A DNA stretch of 64,000 nucleotides from Eutypa lata (taxonomy: Eukaryota > Ascomycota > Sordariomycetes > Xylariales > Diatrypaceae): positions 372,001 through 436,000 of the forward strand of contig JAKULF010000006.1 in assembly GCA_022661535.1 (NCBI GenBank). Reading direction: 5' to 3'. The notes beneath the pieces were generated by a model. That model saw only the letters and a list, made by a program, of their open reading frames with translations. It was not told the origin of the DNA and ran no database searches. The stretch's first letter is position 1. Each line of letters starts with the position of its first letter. This document shows positions 10,250 to 22,610 of this stretch, piece by piece. The translations under genes and the position numbers were made by a program.

Positions 10250-11005
10250 GATATTTAATTGGCTTGGTGAAAATTTTCAGTAGGCTTGTGGATTGAGGCA
10301 AATGTTCTTGTTTCATAGAGGGCCGAGAATGGATATGCTCGAGGTGTTCGTAGCTCCTATGCCACAGCCTTATCCGTTTACCTTTTCCTGCTAGGACATG
10401 TTAATTAAGGGCACGTGCTGGTCAAGGGTATTATGCATATTCTGCGTTGTATTGCAATACCAAAGTTGGCTGCAAGGTGCATGTGGTGGTCAGCTGGATG
10501 CGCTTACTCTTTTGCCCTCATTGGCGTATCGTGTTGTACCAGGCGATCATCGCGCAGGGGAGAGTGCGCAGGGATGCTTCGGGCGTATTGTTCATAGAAA
10601 TAGCACCCATGTCCTCCCGGAGACAAATTGCATAAGCCAGGCAGAACCAGCTTGGTAGCAACCGAGCGGGGTGAGAGAATCGGGACATTCTCCTGCAAAC
10701 TCTACGCCGCAGAGTACAACCTGATTACCCTGTGCTGCTACCGGCCTAACATTTTCATATTATATGTGTACCGGATAGTTGGGACTTGAAATAATCGAAA
10801 AGAATATATCTATGACTACACAGGATAGACGATTCCTAGGTGGTATTCTTGACTAGGCTTCACTAGGGACCACGAAAGTACAAAACGGCTTGTACAACGA
10901 TGCCTGAGTACCGACATTATCACCATCCCGCGTAATATAATGTCCTATATGGCTCTTCGAGTAGCTCATACATTTGAATACTCAATTGTACCCAAGTTTA
11001 GAACT
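10250..11005. other. Divergent intergenic region, no gene seen
   Basis: Lies between the 5' ends of the kinase-like gene and the NLR gene. Several overlapping short frames at 10400-10700 look like chance frames and match nothing I know. Confidence 0.5.
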
Positions 11006-11012
11006 TATAAGG
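11006..11012 (+). promoter_or_regulatory. Possible TATA box of the NLR gene
   Basis: TATAAGG, 47 bases upstream of the NLR start codon at 11053. This implies a very short leader if it is used. Confidence 0.35.
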
Positions 11013-11052
11013 ATACCAGAGCCTGGCGTGGACGTGATCGGGTCACGCCAGA

Positions 11053-14000
11053 ATGGAACCCTCCAGGAGCCTTACCCGCTCTACCACTACCTCATCGACG
11101 AGATCTTTCATTACGGCTCTGACTCGCCGTGGAAATGACATCAATGATAGCCCTAAGGGGCCCCTGGGGCTCACAACGCTATACGAGCCTAGTGGTGATC
11201 AACCGGTGGTTGCTGACTTAATCTTCGTGCATGGCTTGAACGGCGGTTCACAGAGCACTTGGAGCAAAGGCAATATGACAACGCACTTTTGGCCTCAGGA
11301 ATGGTTGCCGAAGGACCTAGCATTCAGCGATATCCGAATCCATTCGTTCGGATATCCTTCTGCGCTGAGTCGCGAATCTATCCTGAACGTCCACGATTTT
11401 TCCCGTTCGCTCCTTGCTGCAGTTAAAGACTCGCCAACGATGAAGGGAGGAGAGAAGGTATGCATTATCAACCTAATTGAATCGTTTCGTTCCAACGCTA
11501 ATAGAGCATAAACCAAGCCTCGTCTAATTTTTGTCGCCCATAGCATGGGTGGCCTAGTTGTCAAAAAGGCTTACATCCTTGGCCATCAGGAACCTGAGTT
11601 CTTGCCAATCGTAGAACGCGTCTGCTCCATTTTGTTTTTGGCCACGCCTCATCAGGGATCTAGTCTTGCCCAGACCCTTTCTCGATTGATAGCACTAGTC
11701 CCAGGTGCCCGGCCGTTTGTCGACGATTTAATGCCCCAATCGACTATTCTTCAATCCATCAATGAGGAATTTCCGAGGATCTGTTCTAAACTTCAACTTA
11801 TATCTTTCTACGAAACCAGGCCTATGAATTTGGGTGTTAATAGATCTCTTATTGTTGAGAAGATGTGCGCCGTCATGAACGTCCCAAATGAGCGTAGAAC
11901 GCTTCTCGATGCCGATCACCGGAATGTCGCCATGTTTTCTACACCCGAAGATTCAGCTTATTTAGCTGTACGAAATGCTTTAGCCACGGTCATTGGTTCA
12001 CAGAGAGATTCGTCACATTCTCACAAAAGACTTCACAGTCAGGAGGACCAGACCTCCTTAAGCCGATTCCTATGCATCTTTGATGCCCCTGAGGATGACA
12101 TCATGACATGCGATTCAGTACGACTTCCGGGATCCTGTGAGTGGTTCAAGACCAGAGGATATTACTTATCCTGGAAGGAGGTCATTAACTCTAGGTTCCT
12201 TTGGATTCGTGGAAGGCCTGGGGCGGGCAAAAGTATTTTAGCTGGCCACGTTGTTAACGATATACGAGACACCAATATGGATTGCAGCCTTTTCTTTTTC
12301 CAAAGTAGTGATAATGCAAAATCGACGACCAACGTGTGCTTAAGGTCACTCGCTTGGCAAATGGCAGCGCTACATCCCGAGGTCTCTAAAAAGATTAGGG
12401 AGATCATGAAAGACTCGAACGAGGAACTTATCGACTTGACAGATTCGAACCCAGTATGGCGCAAGATCTACCTCTCAGGAATTCTCAAAGTCAAGTTAGA
12501 TCGACCTCAGTTCTGGGTGATAGATTCAATAGACGAGTGCAAGGGTAGCTCTGAACTGATGAGTTTCTTGACTCGCATTCAAGAGCAATGGCCAGTTTCA
12601 ATTCTTGTAACATCCAGGGATCCAGTCGAAGCACACCTAGGAAAGACCAACCATCAAGTTGACATCCGGTCTGAAGTTATATCGGATGAGGATAGCAAGC
12701 ATGATATTGCGCTGTTTCTGAGACTGAATATCAATCTTCTTCCCTGCCCATCCTCCTCCAAATGGGCCACTCCATGGGATATGGCTACGCAAATCATAGA
12801 AAAGTCTGGAGGATGTTTCCTCTGGGCTTCTCTTATATGTTCCGAGTTGCGCGAGGCATACACAGAAAGAGAAATTGAACAGGTGCTTGAGAGCATTCCT
12901 CCAAACATGGATGCTTTATATTCCAAAATTTTGGAAGATATGGCATTTGCACGGTTTGGAAAGGATCTAGCCAAATCGATTCTCACCTGGACAACTTACT
13001 CTTTCCGTCCGCTGAGTGCAATAGAGATAAAGGAGCCCATTGAGATAGATATTAATGATAAGATTGACGATATCGAACGTTCAATCTCAAAATGCTGTGG
13101 GAATTTGGTTTACGTGGATACACATGGAAAGGTCCAACTCGTGCACTCAACTGCAAGGGAGTTCTTGACGAGAAAAGACATTATATCCGATTTTACAGTC
13201 ACGAAGGCTGAGGGGCACCGACGCTTAGCCATCGTTTGTCTTCAGCATCTCATAAAAACTGAAGCGGGTGTACCAAAACCCAAGCGACATGGATCAGATT
13301 TAGACGTGAAGTCTATCAGTAGCTCAGCTACGGTGTCTCCCTTCACCAACTATGCGTCAACTTTCCTATTCAGGCACTTAAGCATGGTCCATTCAAATGA
13401 TGAAGAGGTGCTTCTAGTCCTTGCTAAGTTCTTGGGTGGTTCTACTGTGCTCTGTTGGATTGAATTCATCGCCTCCAACGGGGATCTCCGCACTGTTTAT
13501 CAGGCTGGCAAGACAATAAATACGCTGCTGAGTCGACGAGCGCAGCACTCTCCCCCTATGGGCTTCGCACCGAAGAATCTGGCTTTACTAGATAAATGGG
13601 GCGATGATTTGATCCATTTGGCTACGAAGTTTTCCCGCTGGTTGAAACTGGTGCCAGGTTCAATTCACCACTTGATTCCCCCTTTCTGCCCTCAAGGCTC
13701 AGCTATCAGACAGCAATTTGCCAACCCATATCGCGGAATAAATGTGCAGGGCTTGCCGTCTAATGGATGGGATGATTGTCTAACCACAATCACATATCCT
13801 AGGGGCACTCGGCCGAACGTAGTGACTACGGGTCCAGGCTTCTTCGCCATCGGTATGATGAACGGTCAGATATACATATATGACGATTCAATATTCCAGG
13901 AAATCCATGTTTTAAAACACCGCGAGCCAGTATGGCGTATGGCTTCTTCCGCGAACGGAGATTATGTTGCATCAGCTGGTGCAAAGATGGTCCGCATATG

Positions 14001-15903
14001 GTCCCCACAGCAAGGCCAGGAGTTGATGACCTTTTCAATCCCTTCGCTGTGCCTCGCAATGGCATTCGGAGATGACGACAGTGTATTGCGAGTAGCAACG
14101 AGGCAGAACCAACTTATCGAATGGGACATGGGGATCGAAGACTATCTCCGCGACGAAGCAGTAAACTGGACGGCGGATTTTGAAGAAGCCTATCAATTCA
14201 GGACGCCGACTATGATAGGATTTGGGTCTGCAAGTGGCCTGCTCTCTATAATATATCGTGGAGAAGATATCATACTTTGGGATTTTGCAGAGGAAAGGAT
14301 CCATGACGTGTATGAGCAAGACGTAGGTTCGAAAATGTATGGATCTATCAAAATCCCTGGAGGCTCATCAACAGTCCGCGCCGTAGCTTTCAGCGAGGCA
14401 GCAGATACAAACCGCCTTGCGACTACATATACTGATGGGGATCTTGTGATCTATGATACGCTAGAAGGCAGGCTAGTTGCTACGGCAGAGGCTGTTAATA
14501 CAATGCTTATAGCATCCTCCTACGATGGCCGAACCTTAGCGGGATGTGACTCGAAAGGGAATCTTACATTATTTGATTTCGAGACCCTTCGTTCCTTGTA
14601 TAGAGTTCAGTTTGATACTCCTACCATTCCGAAAGGTCTTGCTTTTACCGCCGACAGCCGTCGGTTTATTGAGATTCGTGGGGATCAATGTCGGGTATGG
14701 GAACCGAGCGTTCTTCTTCGCCAGGATACCCAGGACGAGGACATCAGCGATACCGTCTCTGTTTCGACAGGACCACAAGAGGTCATCTACCAAACGAGGG
14801 AGACCACCAATATCACTGCTATAGCTTGTTGTGGAAACCTTGGAGTTGTCTTCTGCGCCAAGGAAGATGGTTCAGTTCATGTATACGATATTTCCAGCGA
14901 GCCGGAAAGTCATCAACTCTTTGTACAGGCGGCCGGATGTCCGATTGATTTTTTTGCTTTGGACGAGGACCAGATGATTATAGCATGCGGTGACCTTTCG
15001 GGGCGAATCACAGCTCGAAAGGTAGAGAGGAGGCATGGTCCACAGCGAAAACTCGTGTGGGAAGTCGAAGAGCCTCTTATCAACGTACGATCGCCTAGTC
15101 ATGGCTTACTCAAACAAATTCTAGTATCAGGGAAACACGGAAGACTTTTAGTAGTGTCCGAAAATTTCGATACCCTTTGGCCAATGCCAAACGAAGCGGA
15201 AGGACGCTGGATTGATCAAATCAGGGGGTCTGGTCGTCCCCTCTGGGCCGTCAGCCGCAGCAAGCCCGACTTGCTATTACACGTTAATGGCCACGGCTTT
15301 GAGACATATGACTGGCGGACATTAAAGCATCTGGAGTCATTTGAAGCTCATCTCAATGACAACGTCGAGCAGATGGTCTCCCTCAATCATCCCCGAATTT
15401 TCGCCACGGTCCATAAGAGTACCACAGTGACGGATGCAACTGCACAGCGATCTTTTCAACTCTGGGACCTTGACCAATTCAACCAAGAACATTCACCCCC
15501 CTCGGCTCCAGCAATGGACACAGCGGCGCTTTCGTCAAAGTTTGGACTTATCGTTGGTGCTTTCGGCAATAGACTAGTCGTTTACACCACGGACAACTGG
15601 GTCGTATCAATTGATATGGAAGACCCGTCCTCCAAAGACGCAATGGTCAGACATTTCCTGGTTCCGAATGACTGGATTAGTATAACAAATAGATTTATTA
15701 TGGGCATTGGCCGATATGCTGAGATATTGATCGCGAAACAGTCCGACTTGGCCGTCATAAAACGTGGTCTCGAGGTGCTAGAGAGTGGCGGTAGTTTTAA
15801 TCCCCGAAGAGGGAGTACTCAGCGTGGGGGAAACTTGGCAGTGCGACACAGCCGCACTAGGGGATTATCTCCTGGATCTAGCAGATCAAATTCGGCTATT
15901 TGA
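11053..15903 (+). CDS. NLR-like STAND protein: alpha/beta hydrolase - NACHT - beta-propeller
   Basis: 1596-residue cytosolic signal-transduction NTPase of the fungal NLR type, a class tied to non-self recognition and heterokaryon incompatibility. Exon 1 is 11053-11457 and exon 2 is 11518-15903. The 60-nt intron falls inside the hydrolase domain, and joining restores LIFVHGLNGG (about 55-64) to PRLIFVAHSMGG, with nucleophile Ser144 in a G/A-H-S-M-G elbow. This head resembles the SesB-like lipase/esterase effector domains. The NACHT module follows: Walker A GRPGAGKS at 367-374, Walker B FWVIDSIDE from 467, then a winged-helix-like region. From about residue 880 to 1530 there are divergent WD40/YVTN-like blades (for example GDYVASAGAKMVRIWSPQQG). 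They lack the near-identical tandem repeats of hypervariable NWD proteins, so the sensor looks evolutionarily settled. A Ser/Arg-rich tail follows. No stop or frameshift interrupts it, so it appears functional. Confidence 0.92.
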
Positions 15904-16131
15904 GATGTATTTATGTTTTGGTCCAAGGTATAGGGGAAGGAAACTTACATACTCTAGAGCCTAAACGTTACTTATCCCCAAATACCTAGGGTCAGCGGCT
16001 AGTATCACCAATCGACGTTAGATATAACAAGTAACAATTGATAATTCAATATCGACTGTGATCTGTGTCAACATCTCATGTGATTGGATTGGCAACAAAA
16101 TGGCTCTTGAATAATGTTCCTTGCCCAGCAA
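15904..16131. other. Short gap between convergent genes
   Basis: Shared 3' region of the NLR and ArAE genes. It contains a TACCTAGG motif near 15985. Confidence 0.5.
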
Positions 16132-19100
16132 CTATATAGCCCAAGTCTTACTTGGTCGAAGGACCCCTTTACCTTTAGGATCCACCGTGCTCACCCTCCT
16201 CAACCTCTCGAGTTGCCTCTCCTCCATCCTCCTCGTCCTGACTCTTTGGAGGCTCATAGGCAGATCATCTTCTATCGCGCTCTCGTTACTCTCCCTATCA
16301 TACGCGGCATCTCCCCCGCCCAACCCGAAGGAGGGTCGCCTCATGACGCCGGAGGCACGGTGCTTCCCGGCGGCGAAGGTGAAGCCCCGTCTCTTGAGCG
16401 GCATACTAAGCCTCCTTCTGGGCTTCTCCATCGCCTGCTCCGCAGCCGCAGCAGTTTCTTCTGCCGTCCTGGAAGAAAGCAGCGCCTCCCGCTCTTTGAT
16501 CTTCTTCATGTACTCGTGGAAGTTCGGGCGCTCCAGCATCCCGGACCTGAAGGCATTCACGCCTACGAGCAGCTTGGCGAGGTCGACCAGCTCCTCAAGA
16601 TACTCGATGATTTCCATTGCGCCGGCAGAGGCCGCGTTCCATGATAGAAAACCCTGCTTCGTCATCGATTTCAGGAAGTAGCCCGAGAACCGTGGCGTCG
16701 ACTTCCCGGTCCCGCTCGCCGAGCCGGAAGCGAAGCCCTCTTTCTCGAGGAGCAGCTCTCGAACCCGGCTTATATACCGTAGTTGGGCCACCCGGCTTGA
16801 GGGTAGGAATTGCGGGAGAGGTAGTCTTGTCGTTAGTGCCTCGTGGACGGCAAAGAGTGTGAGCGTGATGCTGGCCGCCACATTGCGGCGGTAAGGCAGC
16901 ACTTCGGCATTAAGCTCCTCCAATATACTGTTCCCGTAGGCTTCTCGTAAATAGAGCATGTTGTCCATGCGCTCAATGATCTGGAATAGCACGTATATCA
17001 TTTCCCCGTAGATTATCGATTGGCCTTTAAAGCTGCCTTTTAGTCGCGGTTCAGTGAAACAGAAGCGTAGGAATGTTCGAGCAGCCGCAAGAGCCTGCTC
17101 GGCCTTTCCTTTGGCCTCCCTAAAATTTGTATTAAGGGCATTTGACTTGATGTCAAATTTTACCGGCGAGTCGATAGCAACGGCTACAGACGCTTCCATC
17201 TGAGATATTCGCTGGATACTTGAAGCTAGAGACTCGACCAATCTGTCCCGCGCACGAACGGGGAAAAGAAACATCTCGACAAGCAGGGCCACGGTGCCAC
17301 CAATAAGGAAGCAAACTGTGCGCATCACAAATATTTCCCAGGGACGATTCGTATTTTGTTGGAGAATCGTTGCTAGTTGCAAGTTAGTAGGCGCGTTGCT
17401 TGGTTTGTAAAGAGAGACTGGAAGTCGCTTACCGAGACCAACAACAGACATAGAGACGGCTGAAATGAGGCCAGTCTTGACGTACGAGGTGCCTAGTTGA
17501 ACATAGAAAGAGGGAACAAGACCAACAGCAAGGACCACCACTGCTACAACGCGATTCCCTTGCCCTATCACATAAGCGAGAAAACCAACAACACAACCAA
17601 ATATTACGCCGAATACCCTAACGACGAAACCTTGAAATGAGGTCCCAATCGAGACTTCAAATACAATTATCAACTGCAGCGAAGCCCACGACCCGCGTAC
17701 CGACCCATACCAAGCGTTCCAAGAAGGCACAAAAGCCGGCCATGTCAAAAGCGATGCTGCGATGCTCATTTTTAGAGCAAAGGCCAAATCATCCGAATCG
17801 GCGAAGAATTCGATAGCATCGGCCGCCAACCCTCTCAGCCATAGCACAGTGCTCGCCTCGGATTTCCGAGGTCCCTTTCGTCTTGGCATATTGCCACTTT
17901 CGACTTTTTCGCACCTCTCCCCTGTTAGGGGCGAGGCTAGACGTTCCGTATTTATCTTCGTACAACCAGTCTCTTCATCTTTGGAGTTCCGTAATAATTC
18001 CGTGCTGCCATCATTATCCGAATCGTCATCTTGTTTCCTGCGGTCCTCTCGTATCCCATGACCAGTTCTGGCTTCCTTCCTTGCATCTTCGGGCAAGGCA
18101 CGAGCGTCACTTTCACCACCTGTCGTCAACCATTTCTTCCAGCTGATCTGTGGGAAGTAAAATCTCCGTCGCCCAGACCTAGCCAGTCTCCTCTCGACGA
18201 GGCTCCTAGAATGTCTCAGCATGTCGAAAATCTCAGCAGCTGCCTGTCGTGCGTTCGTCAAAAATGAAGCTATGAGATGCATCTCCATCCGAGGCGTGAT
18301 ATTGCCCTGCGGTCCACGGCCATCTACCACGTCCGCGGCGTTTTCGAGAGCTTGCGCAGAGTCTCGGTCGAAAAGCGACAATGCTTCTGTATAAATCGCT
18401 ATTCGAACATCGATCTCTTCTAGGATAATACCATCAGGTCTGGGGAAGCCTGGAGGGAGTTTTGGCACGTCATAGCACAGAGCTAAAGCTGCAGAAATCA
18501 CTTGGACTGCTCTGAACATCTGGTCCTGTAGAACTTTGGTCGGTGCTTCTACTTGTCTCAGGATGTGTTCCAAGAGCTCACTGTCACCCGATTCGATCTC
18601 TCGTATAGGCTTAACGAGCTCAACATTGCGTTGGTGCCTAGACTTTCGTTTGCGTTTGCGAGACTTCTTGTCCGAGTCATCACTGTCCTCATCTGAGGAG
18701 TCGGAGCTCGAACTCGTACTAGAATCGCTGTCATGGTCGTCGCTTTTCTCCGTTAGTTCCGGAGTAGGATCTTCATGGTCTCCTATCAAAGCGTATTTAC
18801 TCTCGCACGCATTGATTATTGAGATTGTGGTATGGACGAAACGGGCCATAGCATTAGTGCTAATCCGCTTCAATGAGCGTGGAGGAAGGGCCGCGAAGAC
18901 GACCTCAAAGTTACATTCTGCTTGGGCGGACTGGCAGCTTGAAAGCTGCGACCTTAATTTTGCCTTTTTATCCGTCAGAGATACCAGTTTCGTCCGCAAC
19001 TCCGTCGATGTTGCTGTTTCGTCATTATCAACGCCCGTTCCAGCAGAGCTAGTCAAGAACCAATCTCCAGCGTCTTGAAAGCATTTTACAGTTTCGCACA

Positions 19101-19695
19101 AGGTCTCAATTGTGGTGTTTCCGAGAAAACTGCTCGAGAATTCTGGAAAGATCAAGACATTGGCAGCGAGTACGAGCGGTGCTGCTGTAAGAATCGGGTA
19201 CATAATCTGAGTGACCATTGGTGTTGAAACAGATGTAGCGGTGCCAGTCAAGATCGTGAGAGTGACGAGTAACATGAAGAAGACGAATAAAAATAGCCTC
19301 GGCATGGACGATCGAAGAACACCGTGAAGGATGACGGCTAAAACGAAGAAGACTGCCCGGATAGTATAAGATGCGTCAACATTTCTATCAACGGCCAAGC
19401 TTGATAAGAAGAGGCCTAATGTAGCCCACGCAATCCCGGTGAAGGCTCCAAGAATGATGAGGATGAGAGCTTCGGTAACCTGACCAAAGCGACGGCCAGG
19501 ATGTCCAAAAACCGAAACCATAGGACCTAGAAAGGTCGAACGGCCATATACGGCTATCACGGCAGGAATGATGCCTATTATCAGATTCGTCGTCGTACAT
19601 ATTATATTCTTTAGCATCCTCTGCCATAAGTGGTTCTTTTGAAGGTTCGCAACGACAGCTAGTAGCCGTTCACGAACCCTCGGCTTGAACGCCAT
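16132..19695 (-). CDS. ArAE/BRE4-type integral membrane protein, 1187 aa
   Basis: Intronless large membrane protein of the fungal aromatic-acid-exporter-like/FUSC superfamily; yeast BRE4 (brefeldin A sensitivity) is the best-known relative. The N-terminal block of about six helices (residues 25-190) includes a conserved GHPGRRFGQV loop, as in the ArAE_2_N domain. The middle has a long hydrophilic region with a Ser/Asp-rich stretch followed by RKRKRKSRHQRN (about 310-345). A second hydrophobic block (about 640-800) starts ALKMSIAASLLTWPAF and fits the FUSC-like core. The C-terminal helical ArAE_2 domain (about 815-1040) is followed by a basic tail. The likely location is ER, vacuole or plasma membrane, and the substrate is unknown. 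The start MAFKPRVRERL directly precedes the first conserved block. The family call is strong; transport activity is inferred. Confidence 0.85.
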   Translation of the reverse strand: MAFKPRVRERLLAVVANLQKNHLWQRMLKNIICTTTNLIIGIIPAVIAVYGRSTFLGPMVSVFGHPGRRFGQVTEALILIILGAFTGIAWATLGLFLSSLAVDRNVDASYTIRAVFFVLAVILHGVLRSSMPRLFLFVFFMLLVTLTILTGTATSVSTPMVTQIMYPILTAAPLVLAANVLIFPEFSSSFLGNTTIETLCETVKCFQDAGDWFLTSSAGTGVDNDETATSTELRTKLVSLTDKKAKLRSQLSSCQSAQAECNFEVVFAALPPRSLKRISTNAMARFVHTTISIINACESKYALIGDHEDPTPELTEKSDDHDSDSSTSSSSDSSDEDSDDSDKKSRKRKRKSRHQRNVELVKPIREIESGDSELLEHILRQVEAPTKVLQDQMFRAVQVISAALALCYDVPKLPPGFPRPDGIILEEIDVRIAIYTEALSLFDRDSAQALENAADVVDGRGPQGNITPRMEMHLIASFLTNARQAAAEIFDMLRHSRSLVERRLARSGRRRFYFPQISWKKWLTTGGESDARALPEDARKEARTGHGIREDRRKQDDDSDNDGSTELLRNSKDEETGCTKINTERLASPLTGERCEKVESGNMPRRKGPRKSEASTVLWLRGLAADAIEFFADSDDLAFALKMSIAASLLTWPAFVPSWNAWYGSVRGSWASLQLIIVFEVSIGTSFQGFVVRVFGVIFGCVVGFLAYVIGQGNRVVAVVVLAVGLVPSFYVQLGTSYVKTGLISAVSMSVVGLGKRLPVSLYKPSNAPTNLQLATILQQNTNRPWEIFVMRTVCFLIGGTVALLVEMFLFPVRARDRLVESLASSIQRISQMEASVAVAIDSPVKFDIKSNALNTNFREAKGKAEQALAAARTFLRFCFTEPRLKGSFKGQSIIYGEMIYVLFQIIERMDNMLYLREAYGNSILEELNAEVLPYRRNVAASITLTLFAVHEALTTRLPLPQFLPSSRVAQLRYISRVRELLLEKEGFASGSASGTGKSTPRFSGYFLKSMTKQGFLSWNAASAGAMEIIEYLEELVDLAKLLVGVNAFRSGMLERPNFHEYMKKIKEREALLSSRTAEETAAAAEQAMEKPRRRLSMPLKRRGFTFAAGKHRASGVMRRPSFGLGGGDAAYDRESNESAIEDDLPMSLQRVRTRRMEERQLERLRRVSTVDPKGKGVLRPSKTWAI

Positions 19696-20702
19696 CTTTG
19701 CCCAAGGTTTATAATTCTAAGATATGATTCTGATAGACACTTTGCACGTGTCATGGCACCTCACATCGTTCCACTAGGAGGAGGTGTTAGGCATTAAGAC
19801 ATATTTCCCGTGACACGGTACTACTGACGGAAAGTTCTGACTCTTTGGGCTCACGGAATTCCTGTTGTCTTGCTTGTCTGCATGTCCTACAGGAGTAGAG
19901 CACAGACCGGGTCCCAATCAAAGGACCACTGATGTTGTTGACGGATAATCATCTCGGTATCGCATCACTTCCATTTGAAGGTGTTTATTATTCCCCACCG
20001 ATTTCCAAGATTTAGTTATGCAACATTACATTATGAGATCCACAGCCCCATACCTTTTATAGATCTCAATGTGAGCTAGTACGGTACATACATACCTAGG
20101 GAAGTACATATCTACATAATCCTTCTACTTACACGTGAATGTTTGTATGAGAAAGGTAGATATCATATTTTCGGTGTTATCTAGTCAGATGTTTCGATCT
20201 ACCAAATTTGTCAAATCACATAGCTAATGCTGTATTTCGTGTGATTGTGATATGAGTTACAGATAACTTAGGTATGTATCTTGGAAAAGTTATTATGTAA
20301 GCCTTCATGGTACATATAGTTGTGGGCTAATCAAGTACTTCAATACTTCTGCGCACTCAACTACATAAATATACATGTCAGGGGCAAAGGAAAAAGTACC
20401 TACAAGCTTTCACATGTTCGGCTGGCCCCTTATGATCTTATCAATTACGGAATCTACACGTAGGGGCAGGTACCTTACATGTACCTATCTATCATATACA
20501 GACATGTATGTACATATGTACGTACTAGAGCTAACCCACTGCAAGATCCCAACTGCGGGGCATGTTGCTTGCGCCTCAGCTGGACTGACGACACTCGTTT
20601 CGCGGGGCTCTCCAACAGCTAACATGATCATGCTTATTATACCTTATCGACATAAGACAGAAGGTGTGTGAACATTATATTGGGTGTTAGCTTTTAGTTA
20701 CC
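19696..20702. other. Divergent intergenic region, no gene seen
   Basis: About 1 kb between the 5' ends of the ArAE gene and ist1. It is rich in TACATACCTA-like motifs, including ACCTAGG at 20094-20100. No gene or RNA recognised. Confidence 0.5.
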
Positions 20703-21672
20703 ATGCCTCCACCGGGTACTTTCACAGTTAGTACTAGGGTCATTCAATACGTTTTATTAATCACAATTGCTAAGATGATTTCTCTAGGCTAGGCTCAAGG
20801 TACAGCTGAAGCTATCCATCGCGCGTTTGCGCATGGTGCAGCAGCGAGATGATGCCAGTGGCAAGGCCCAGAGGCGAGCGATGGCTCAGCTTTTAGAAGT
20901 TGGCAAGATAGATTCAGCCAAGATCAGAGTGGAGAACATCATTCGTTCCGATATCACCAACGAACTTCATGAGATCCTCGAACTGTACTGCGAACTACTT
21001 CTGGCTCGCTCTGGCCTCCTAGAGGCTCCGACGTGCGATCCCGGGCTGGAGGAAGCTGTCAAGAGCGTCATCTACTCTGCGCCTAAGACGGAAATCAAGG
21101 AGCTGCAGCAAGTACGCGTGCTTCTCGGGGAGAAGTTCGGGAAGGATTTCGTGCTGGCTGCCATGGAAAATTCGGATGGAAAGGTCTCGGAGAAGGTAGT
21201 GAAGAAGCTGAGTGTCACGCCGCCGAAAGAAGAATTGGTCCAAGGTTACCTGGAAGAGATTGCCAGAGCGTATGGGGTCGACTGGCCTCCGAGACCCAAG
21301 GACTTGGGTGAACCGCCTCAGTATGCGGACGATGACAATGACGACGATAACCCGAGCGGCGGGCAAGCGCAGAAGAACCTAGAGGCGCCACTACTTGCCG
21401 ATAGCAAAGAAGCTCAAGATCGGGAAGATCTCACCCGCGCAACGCCGCCACGAGCTCTTGGGCCAAACAATCCACTTCATGTCAACCCACCGAGCCCATC
21501 TACTGACAATCCTCGACCGAAGGTCACTCTCAATTCGATGGAGCTGAAACCCAGCAAGAAGATGGTTGATGCCGGAATAGCCAAGAAACCCCCTGAGCGA
21601 AAGGGGGGTATTCAAGATGGGATCCCTGATGTCACTGAGTTAGCCGCACGATTCGCTGCTCTGAAGCGGTGA
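20703..21672 (+). CDS. ist1: IST1 family ESCRT-III regulator
   Basis: ESCRT-III-like protein that binds Did2 and Vps4 and tunes membrane scission at endosomes (multivesicular-body pathway). There are two exons: 20703-20726, encoding only MPPPGTFT, and 20788-21672; total 302 aa. The 61-nt intron is phase 0. Removing it gives ARLKVQLKLSIARLRMVQQ, the IST1 opening helix, which begins upstream of the in-frame ATG at 20833. Next come RRAMAQLLEVGKIDSAKIRV and ENIIRSD, hallmarks of the N-terminal Ist1 domain (to about residue 175). After an acidic Asp/Asn linker the C-terminal third is Pro-rich and disordered. It closes with IPDVTELAARFAALKR, the conserved C-terminal motif expected to act as a MIM-type Vps4 ligand. 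Length is normal for fungi. Confidence 0.93.
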
Positions 21673-22610
21673 TGTCTTAACAATAATGATGCATTAAGTT
21701 ATTTAGCTGGCCTATCCCCTATTGTTCGAAAATTGGAAGTATTGTTAGGTAATATCTCCACATTATTCAAGTATTTCCCTCCGAATTCAAATGCCAATAA
21801 GGCATGGTTGCGTGTATGCTTGGACTACACTTATCCAATGCATTGGATCCTAAAATATTTGATATTAAGTGACAGAAGAGAATTTAAAGAAGTGTGTATA
21901 CGTTAGCCATGGTGTAGTCTTCCTTGGTTGTTAGGTACAAAACCCTTCGTTCATTATTGAATAATAAAGGGGTTAATGTTATCGATTTAGCGAAACAACA
22001 CAGGTACTCCTTCCACCACCCATTGATGCCCTTCCTAGCAGAGAAAATACATACATACAGATCTATTTGCATGTTTATTTTTCCAACACCTGTCGCGTTT
22101 AGCCTGCAGGGCCTTGCATGTATTTTGGTTTCGTTTCTCACCATCCTCAACCCATTTCAGGTCACTCCACTGTACCATACCTAGGGTTACAACCTTTAAC
22201 TTAATTCAATCGACGACATCGATACAACTTCTTCGTGTCACTTTTACTACTACCATTTCCCATTGAATTCATCACCTTTTGCCCCAACTCTCGGTTTGTT
22301 CTCGTTTGTCATTACCTAGTTTACCTTTGTAGAAGTCTGCTTCTCGACAGAACCTGCATGCAGCAGCAGCATCCGATGCATGAGCGAACAGCAAACACGA
22401 ATCTGAATACCACCGCAGCAAACCCCCCATGAGGTCTGATTCTCGAGCTAGCACGTCACTTCTTGATTCTTTTACATGTTTCAGGACCAGTTCCCTTTCT
22501 CTGTGGATTGACTAGGCATCCCAATTTTCCCTGCCTGATAGTAGTCTTCTCTTGAAGATTTTCCATGAGCCCCTCACCACATTGACTCTTTCCTGTAATA
22601 TCCATCCATC
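21673..22610. other. Intergenic region, no gene seen
   Basis: Upstream region and probable long CT-rich 5' leader (22140-22600) of the zinc-knuckle gene. No recognisable gene. Confidence 0.5.
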
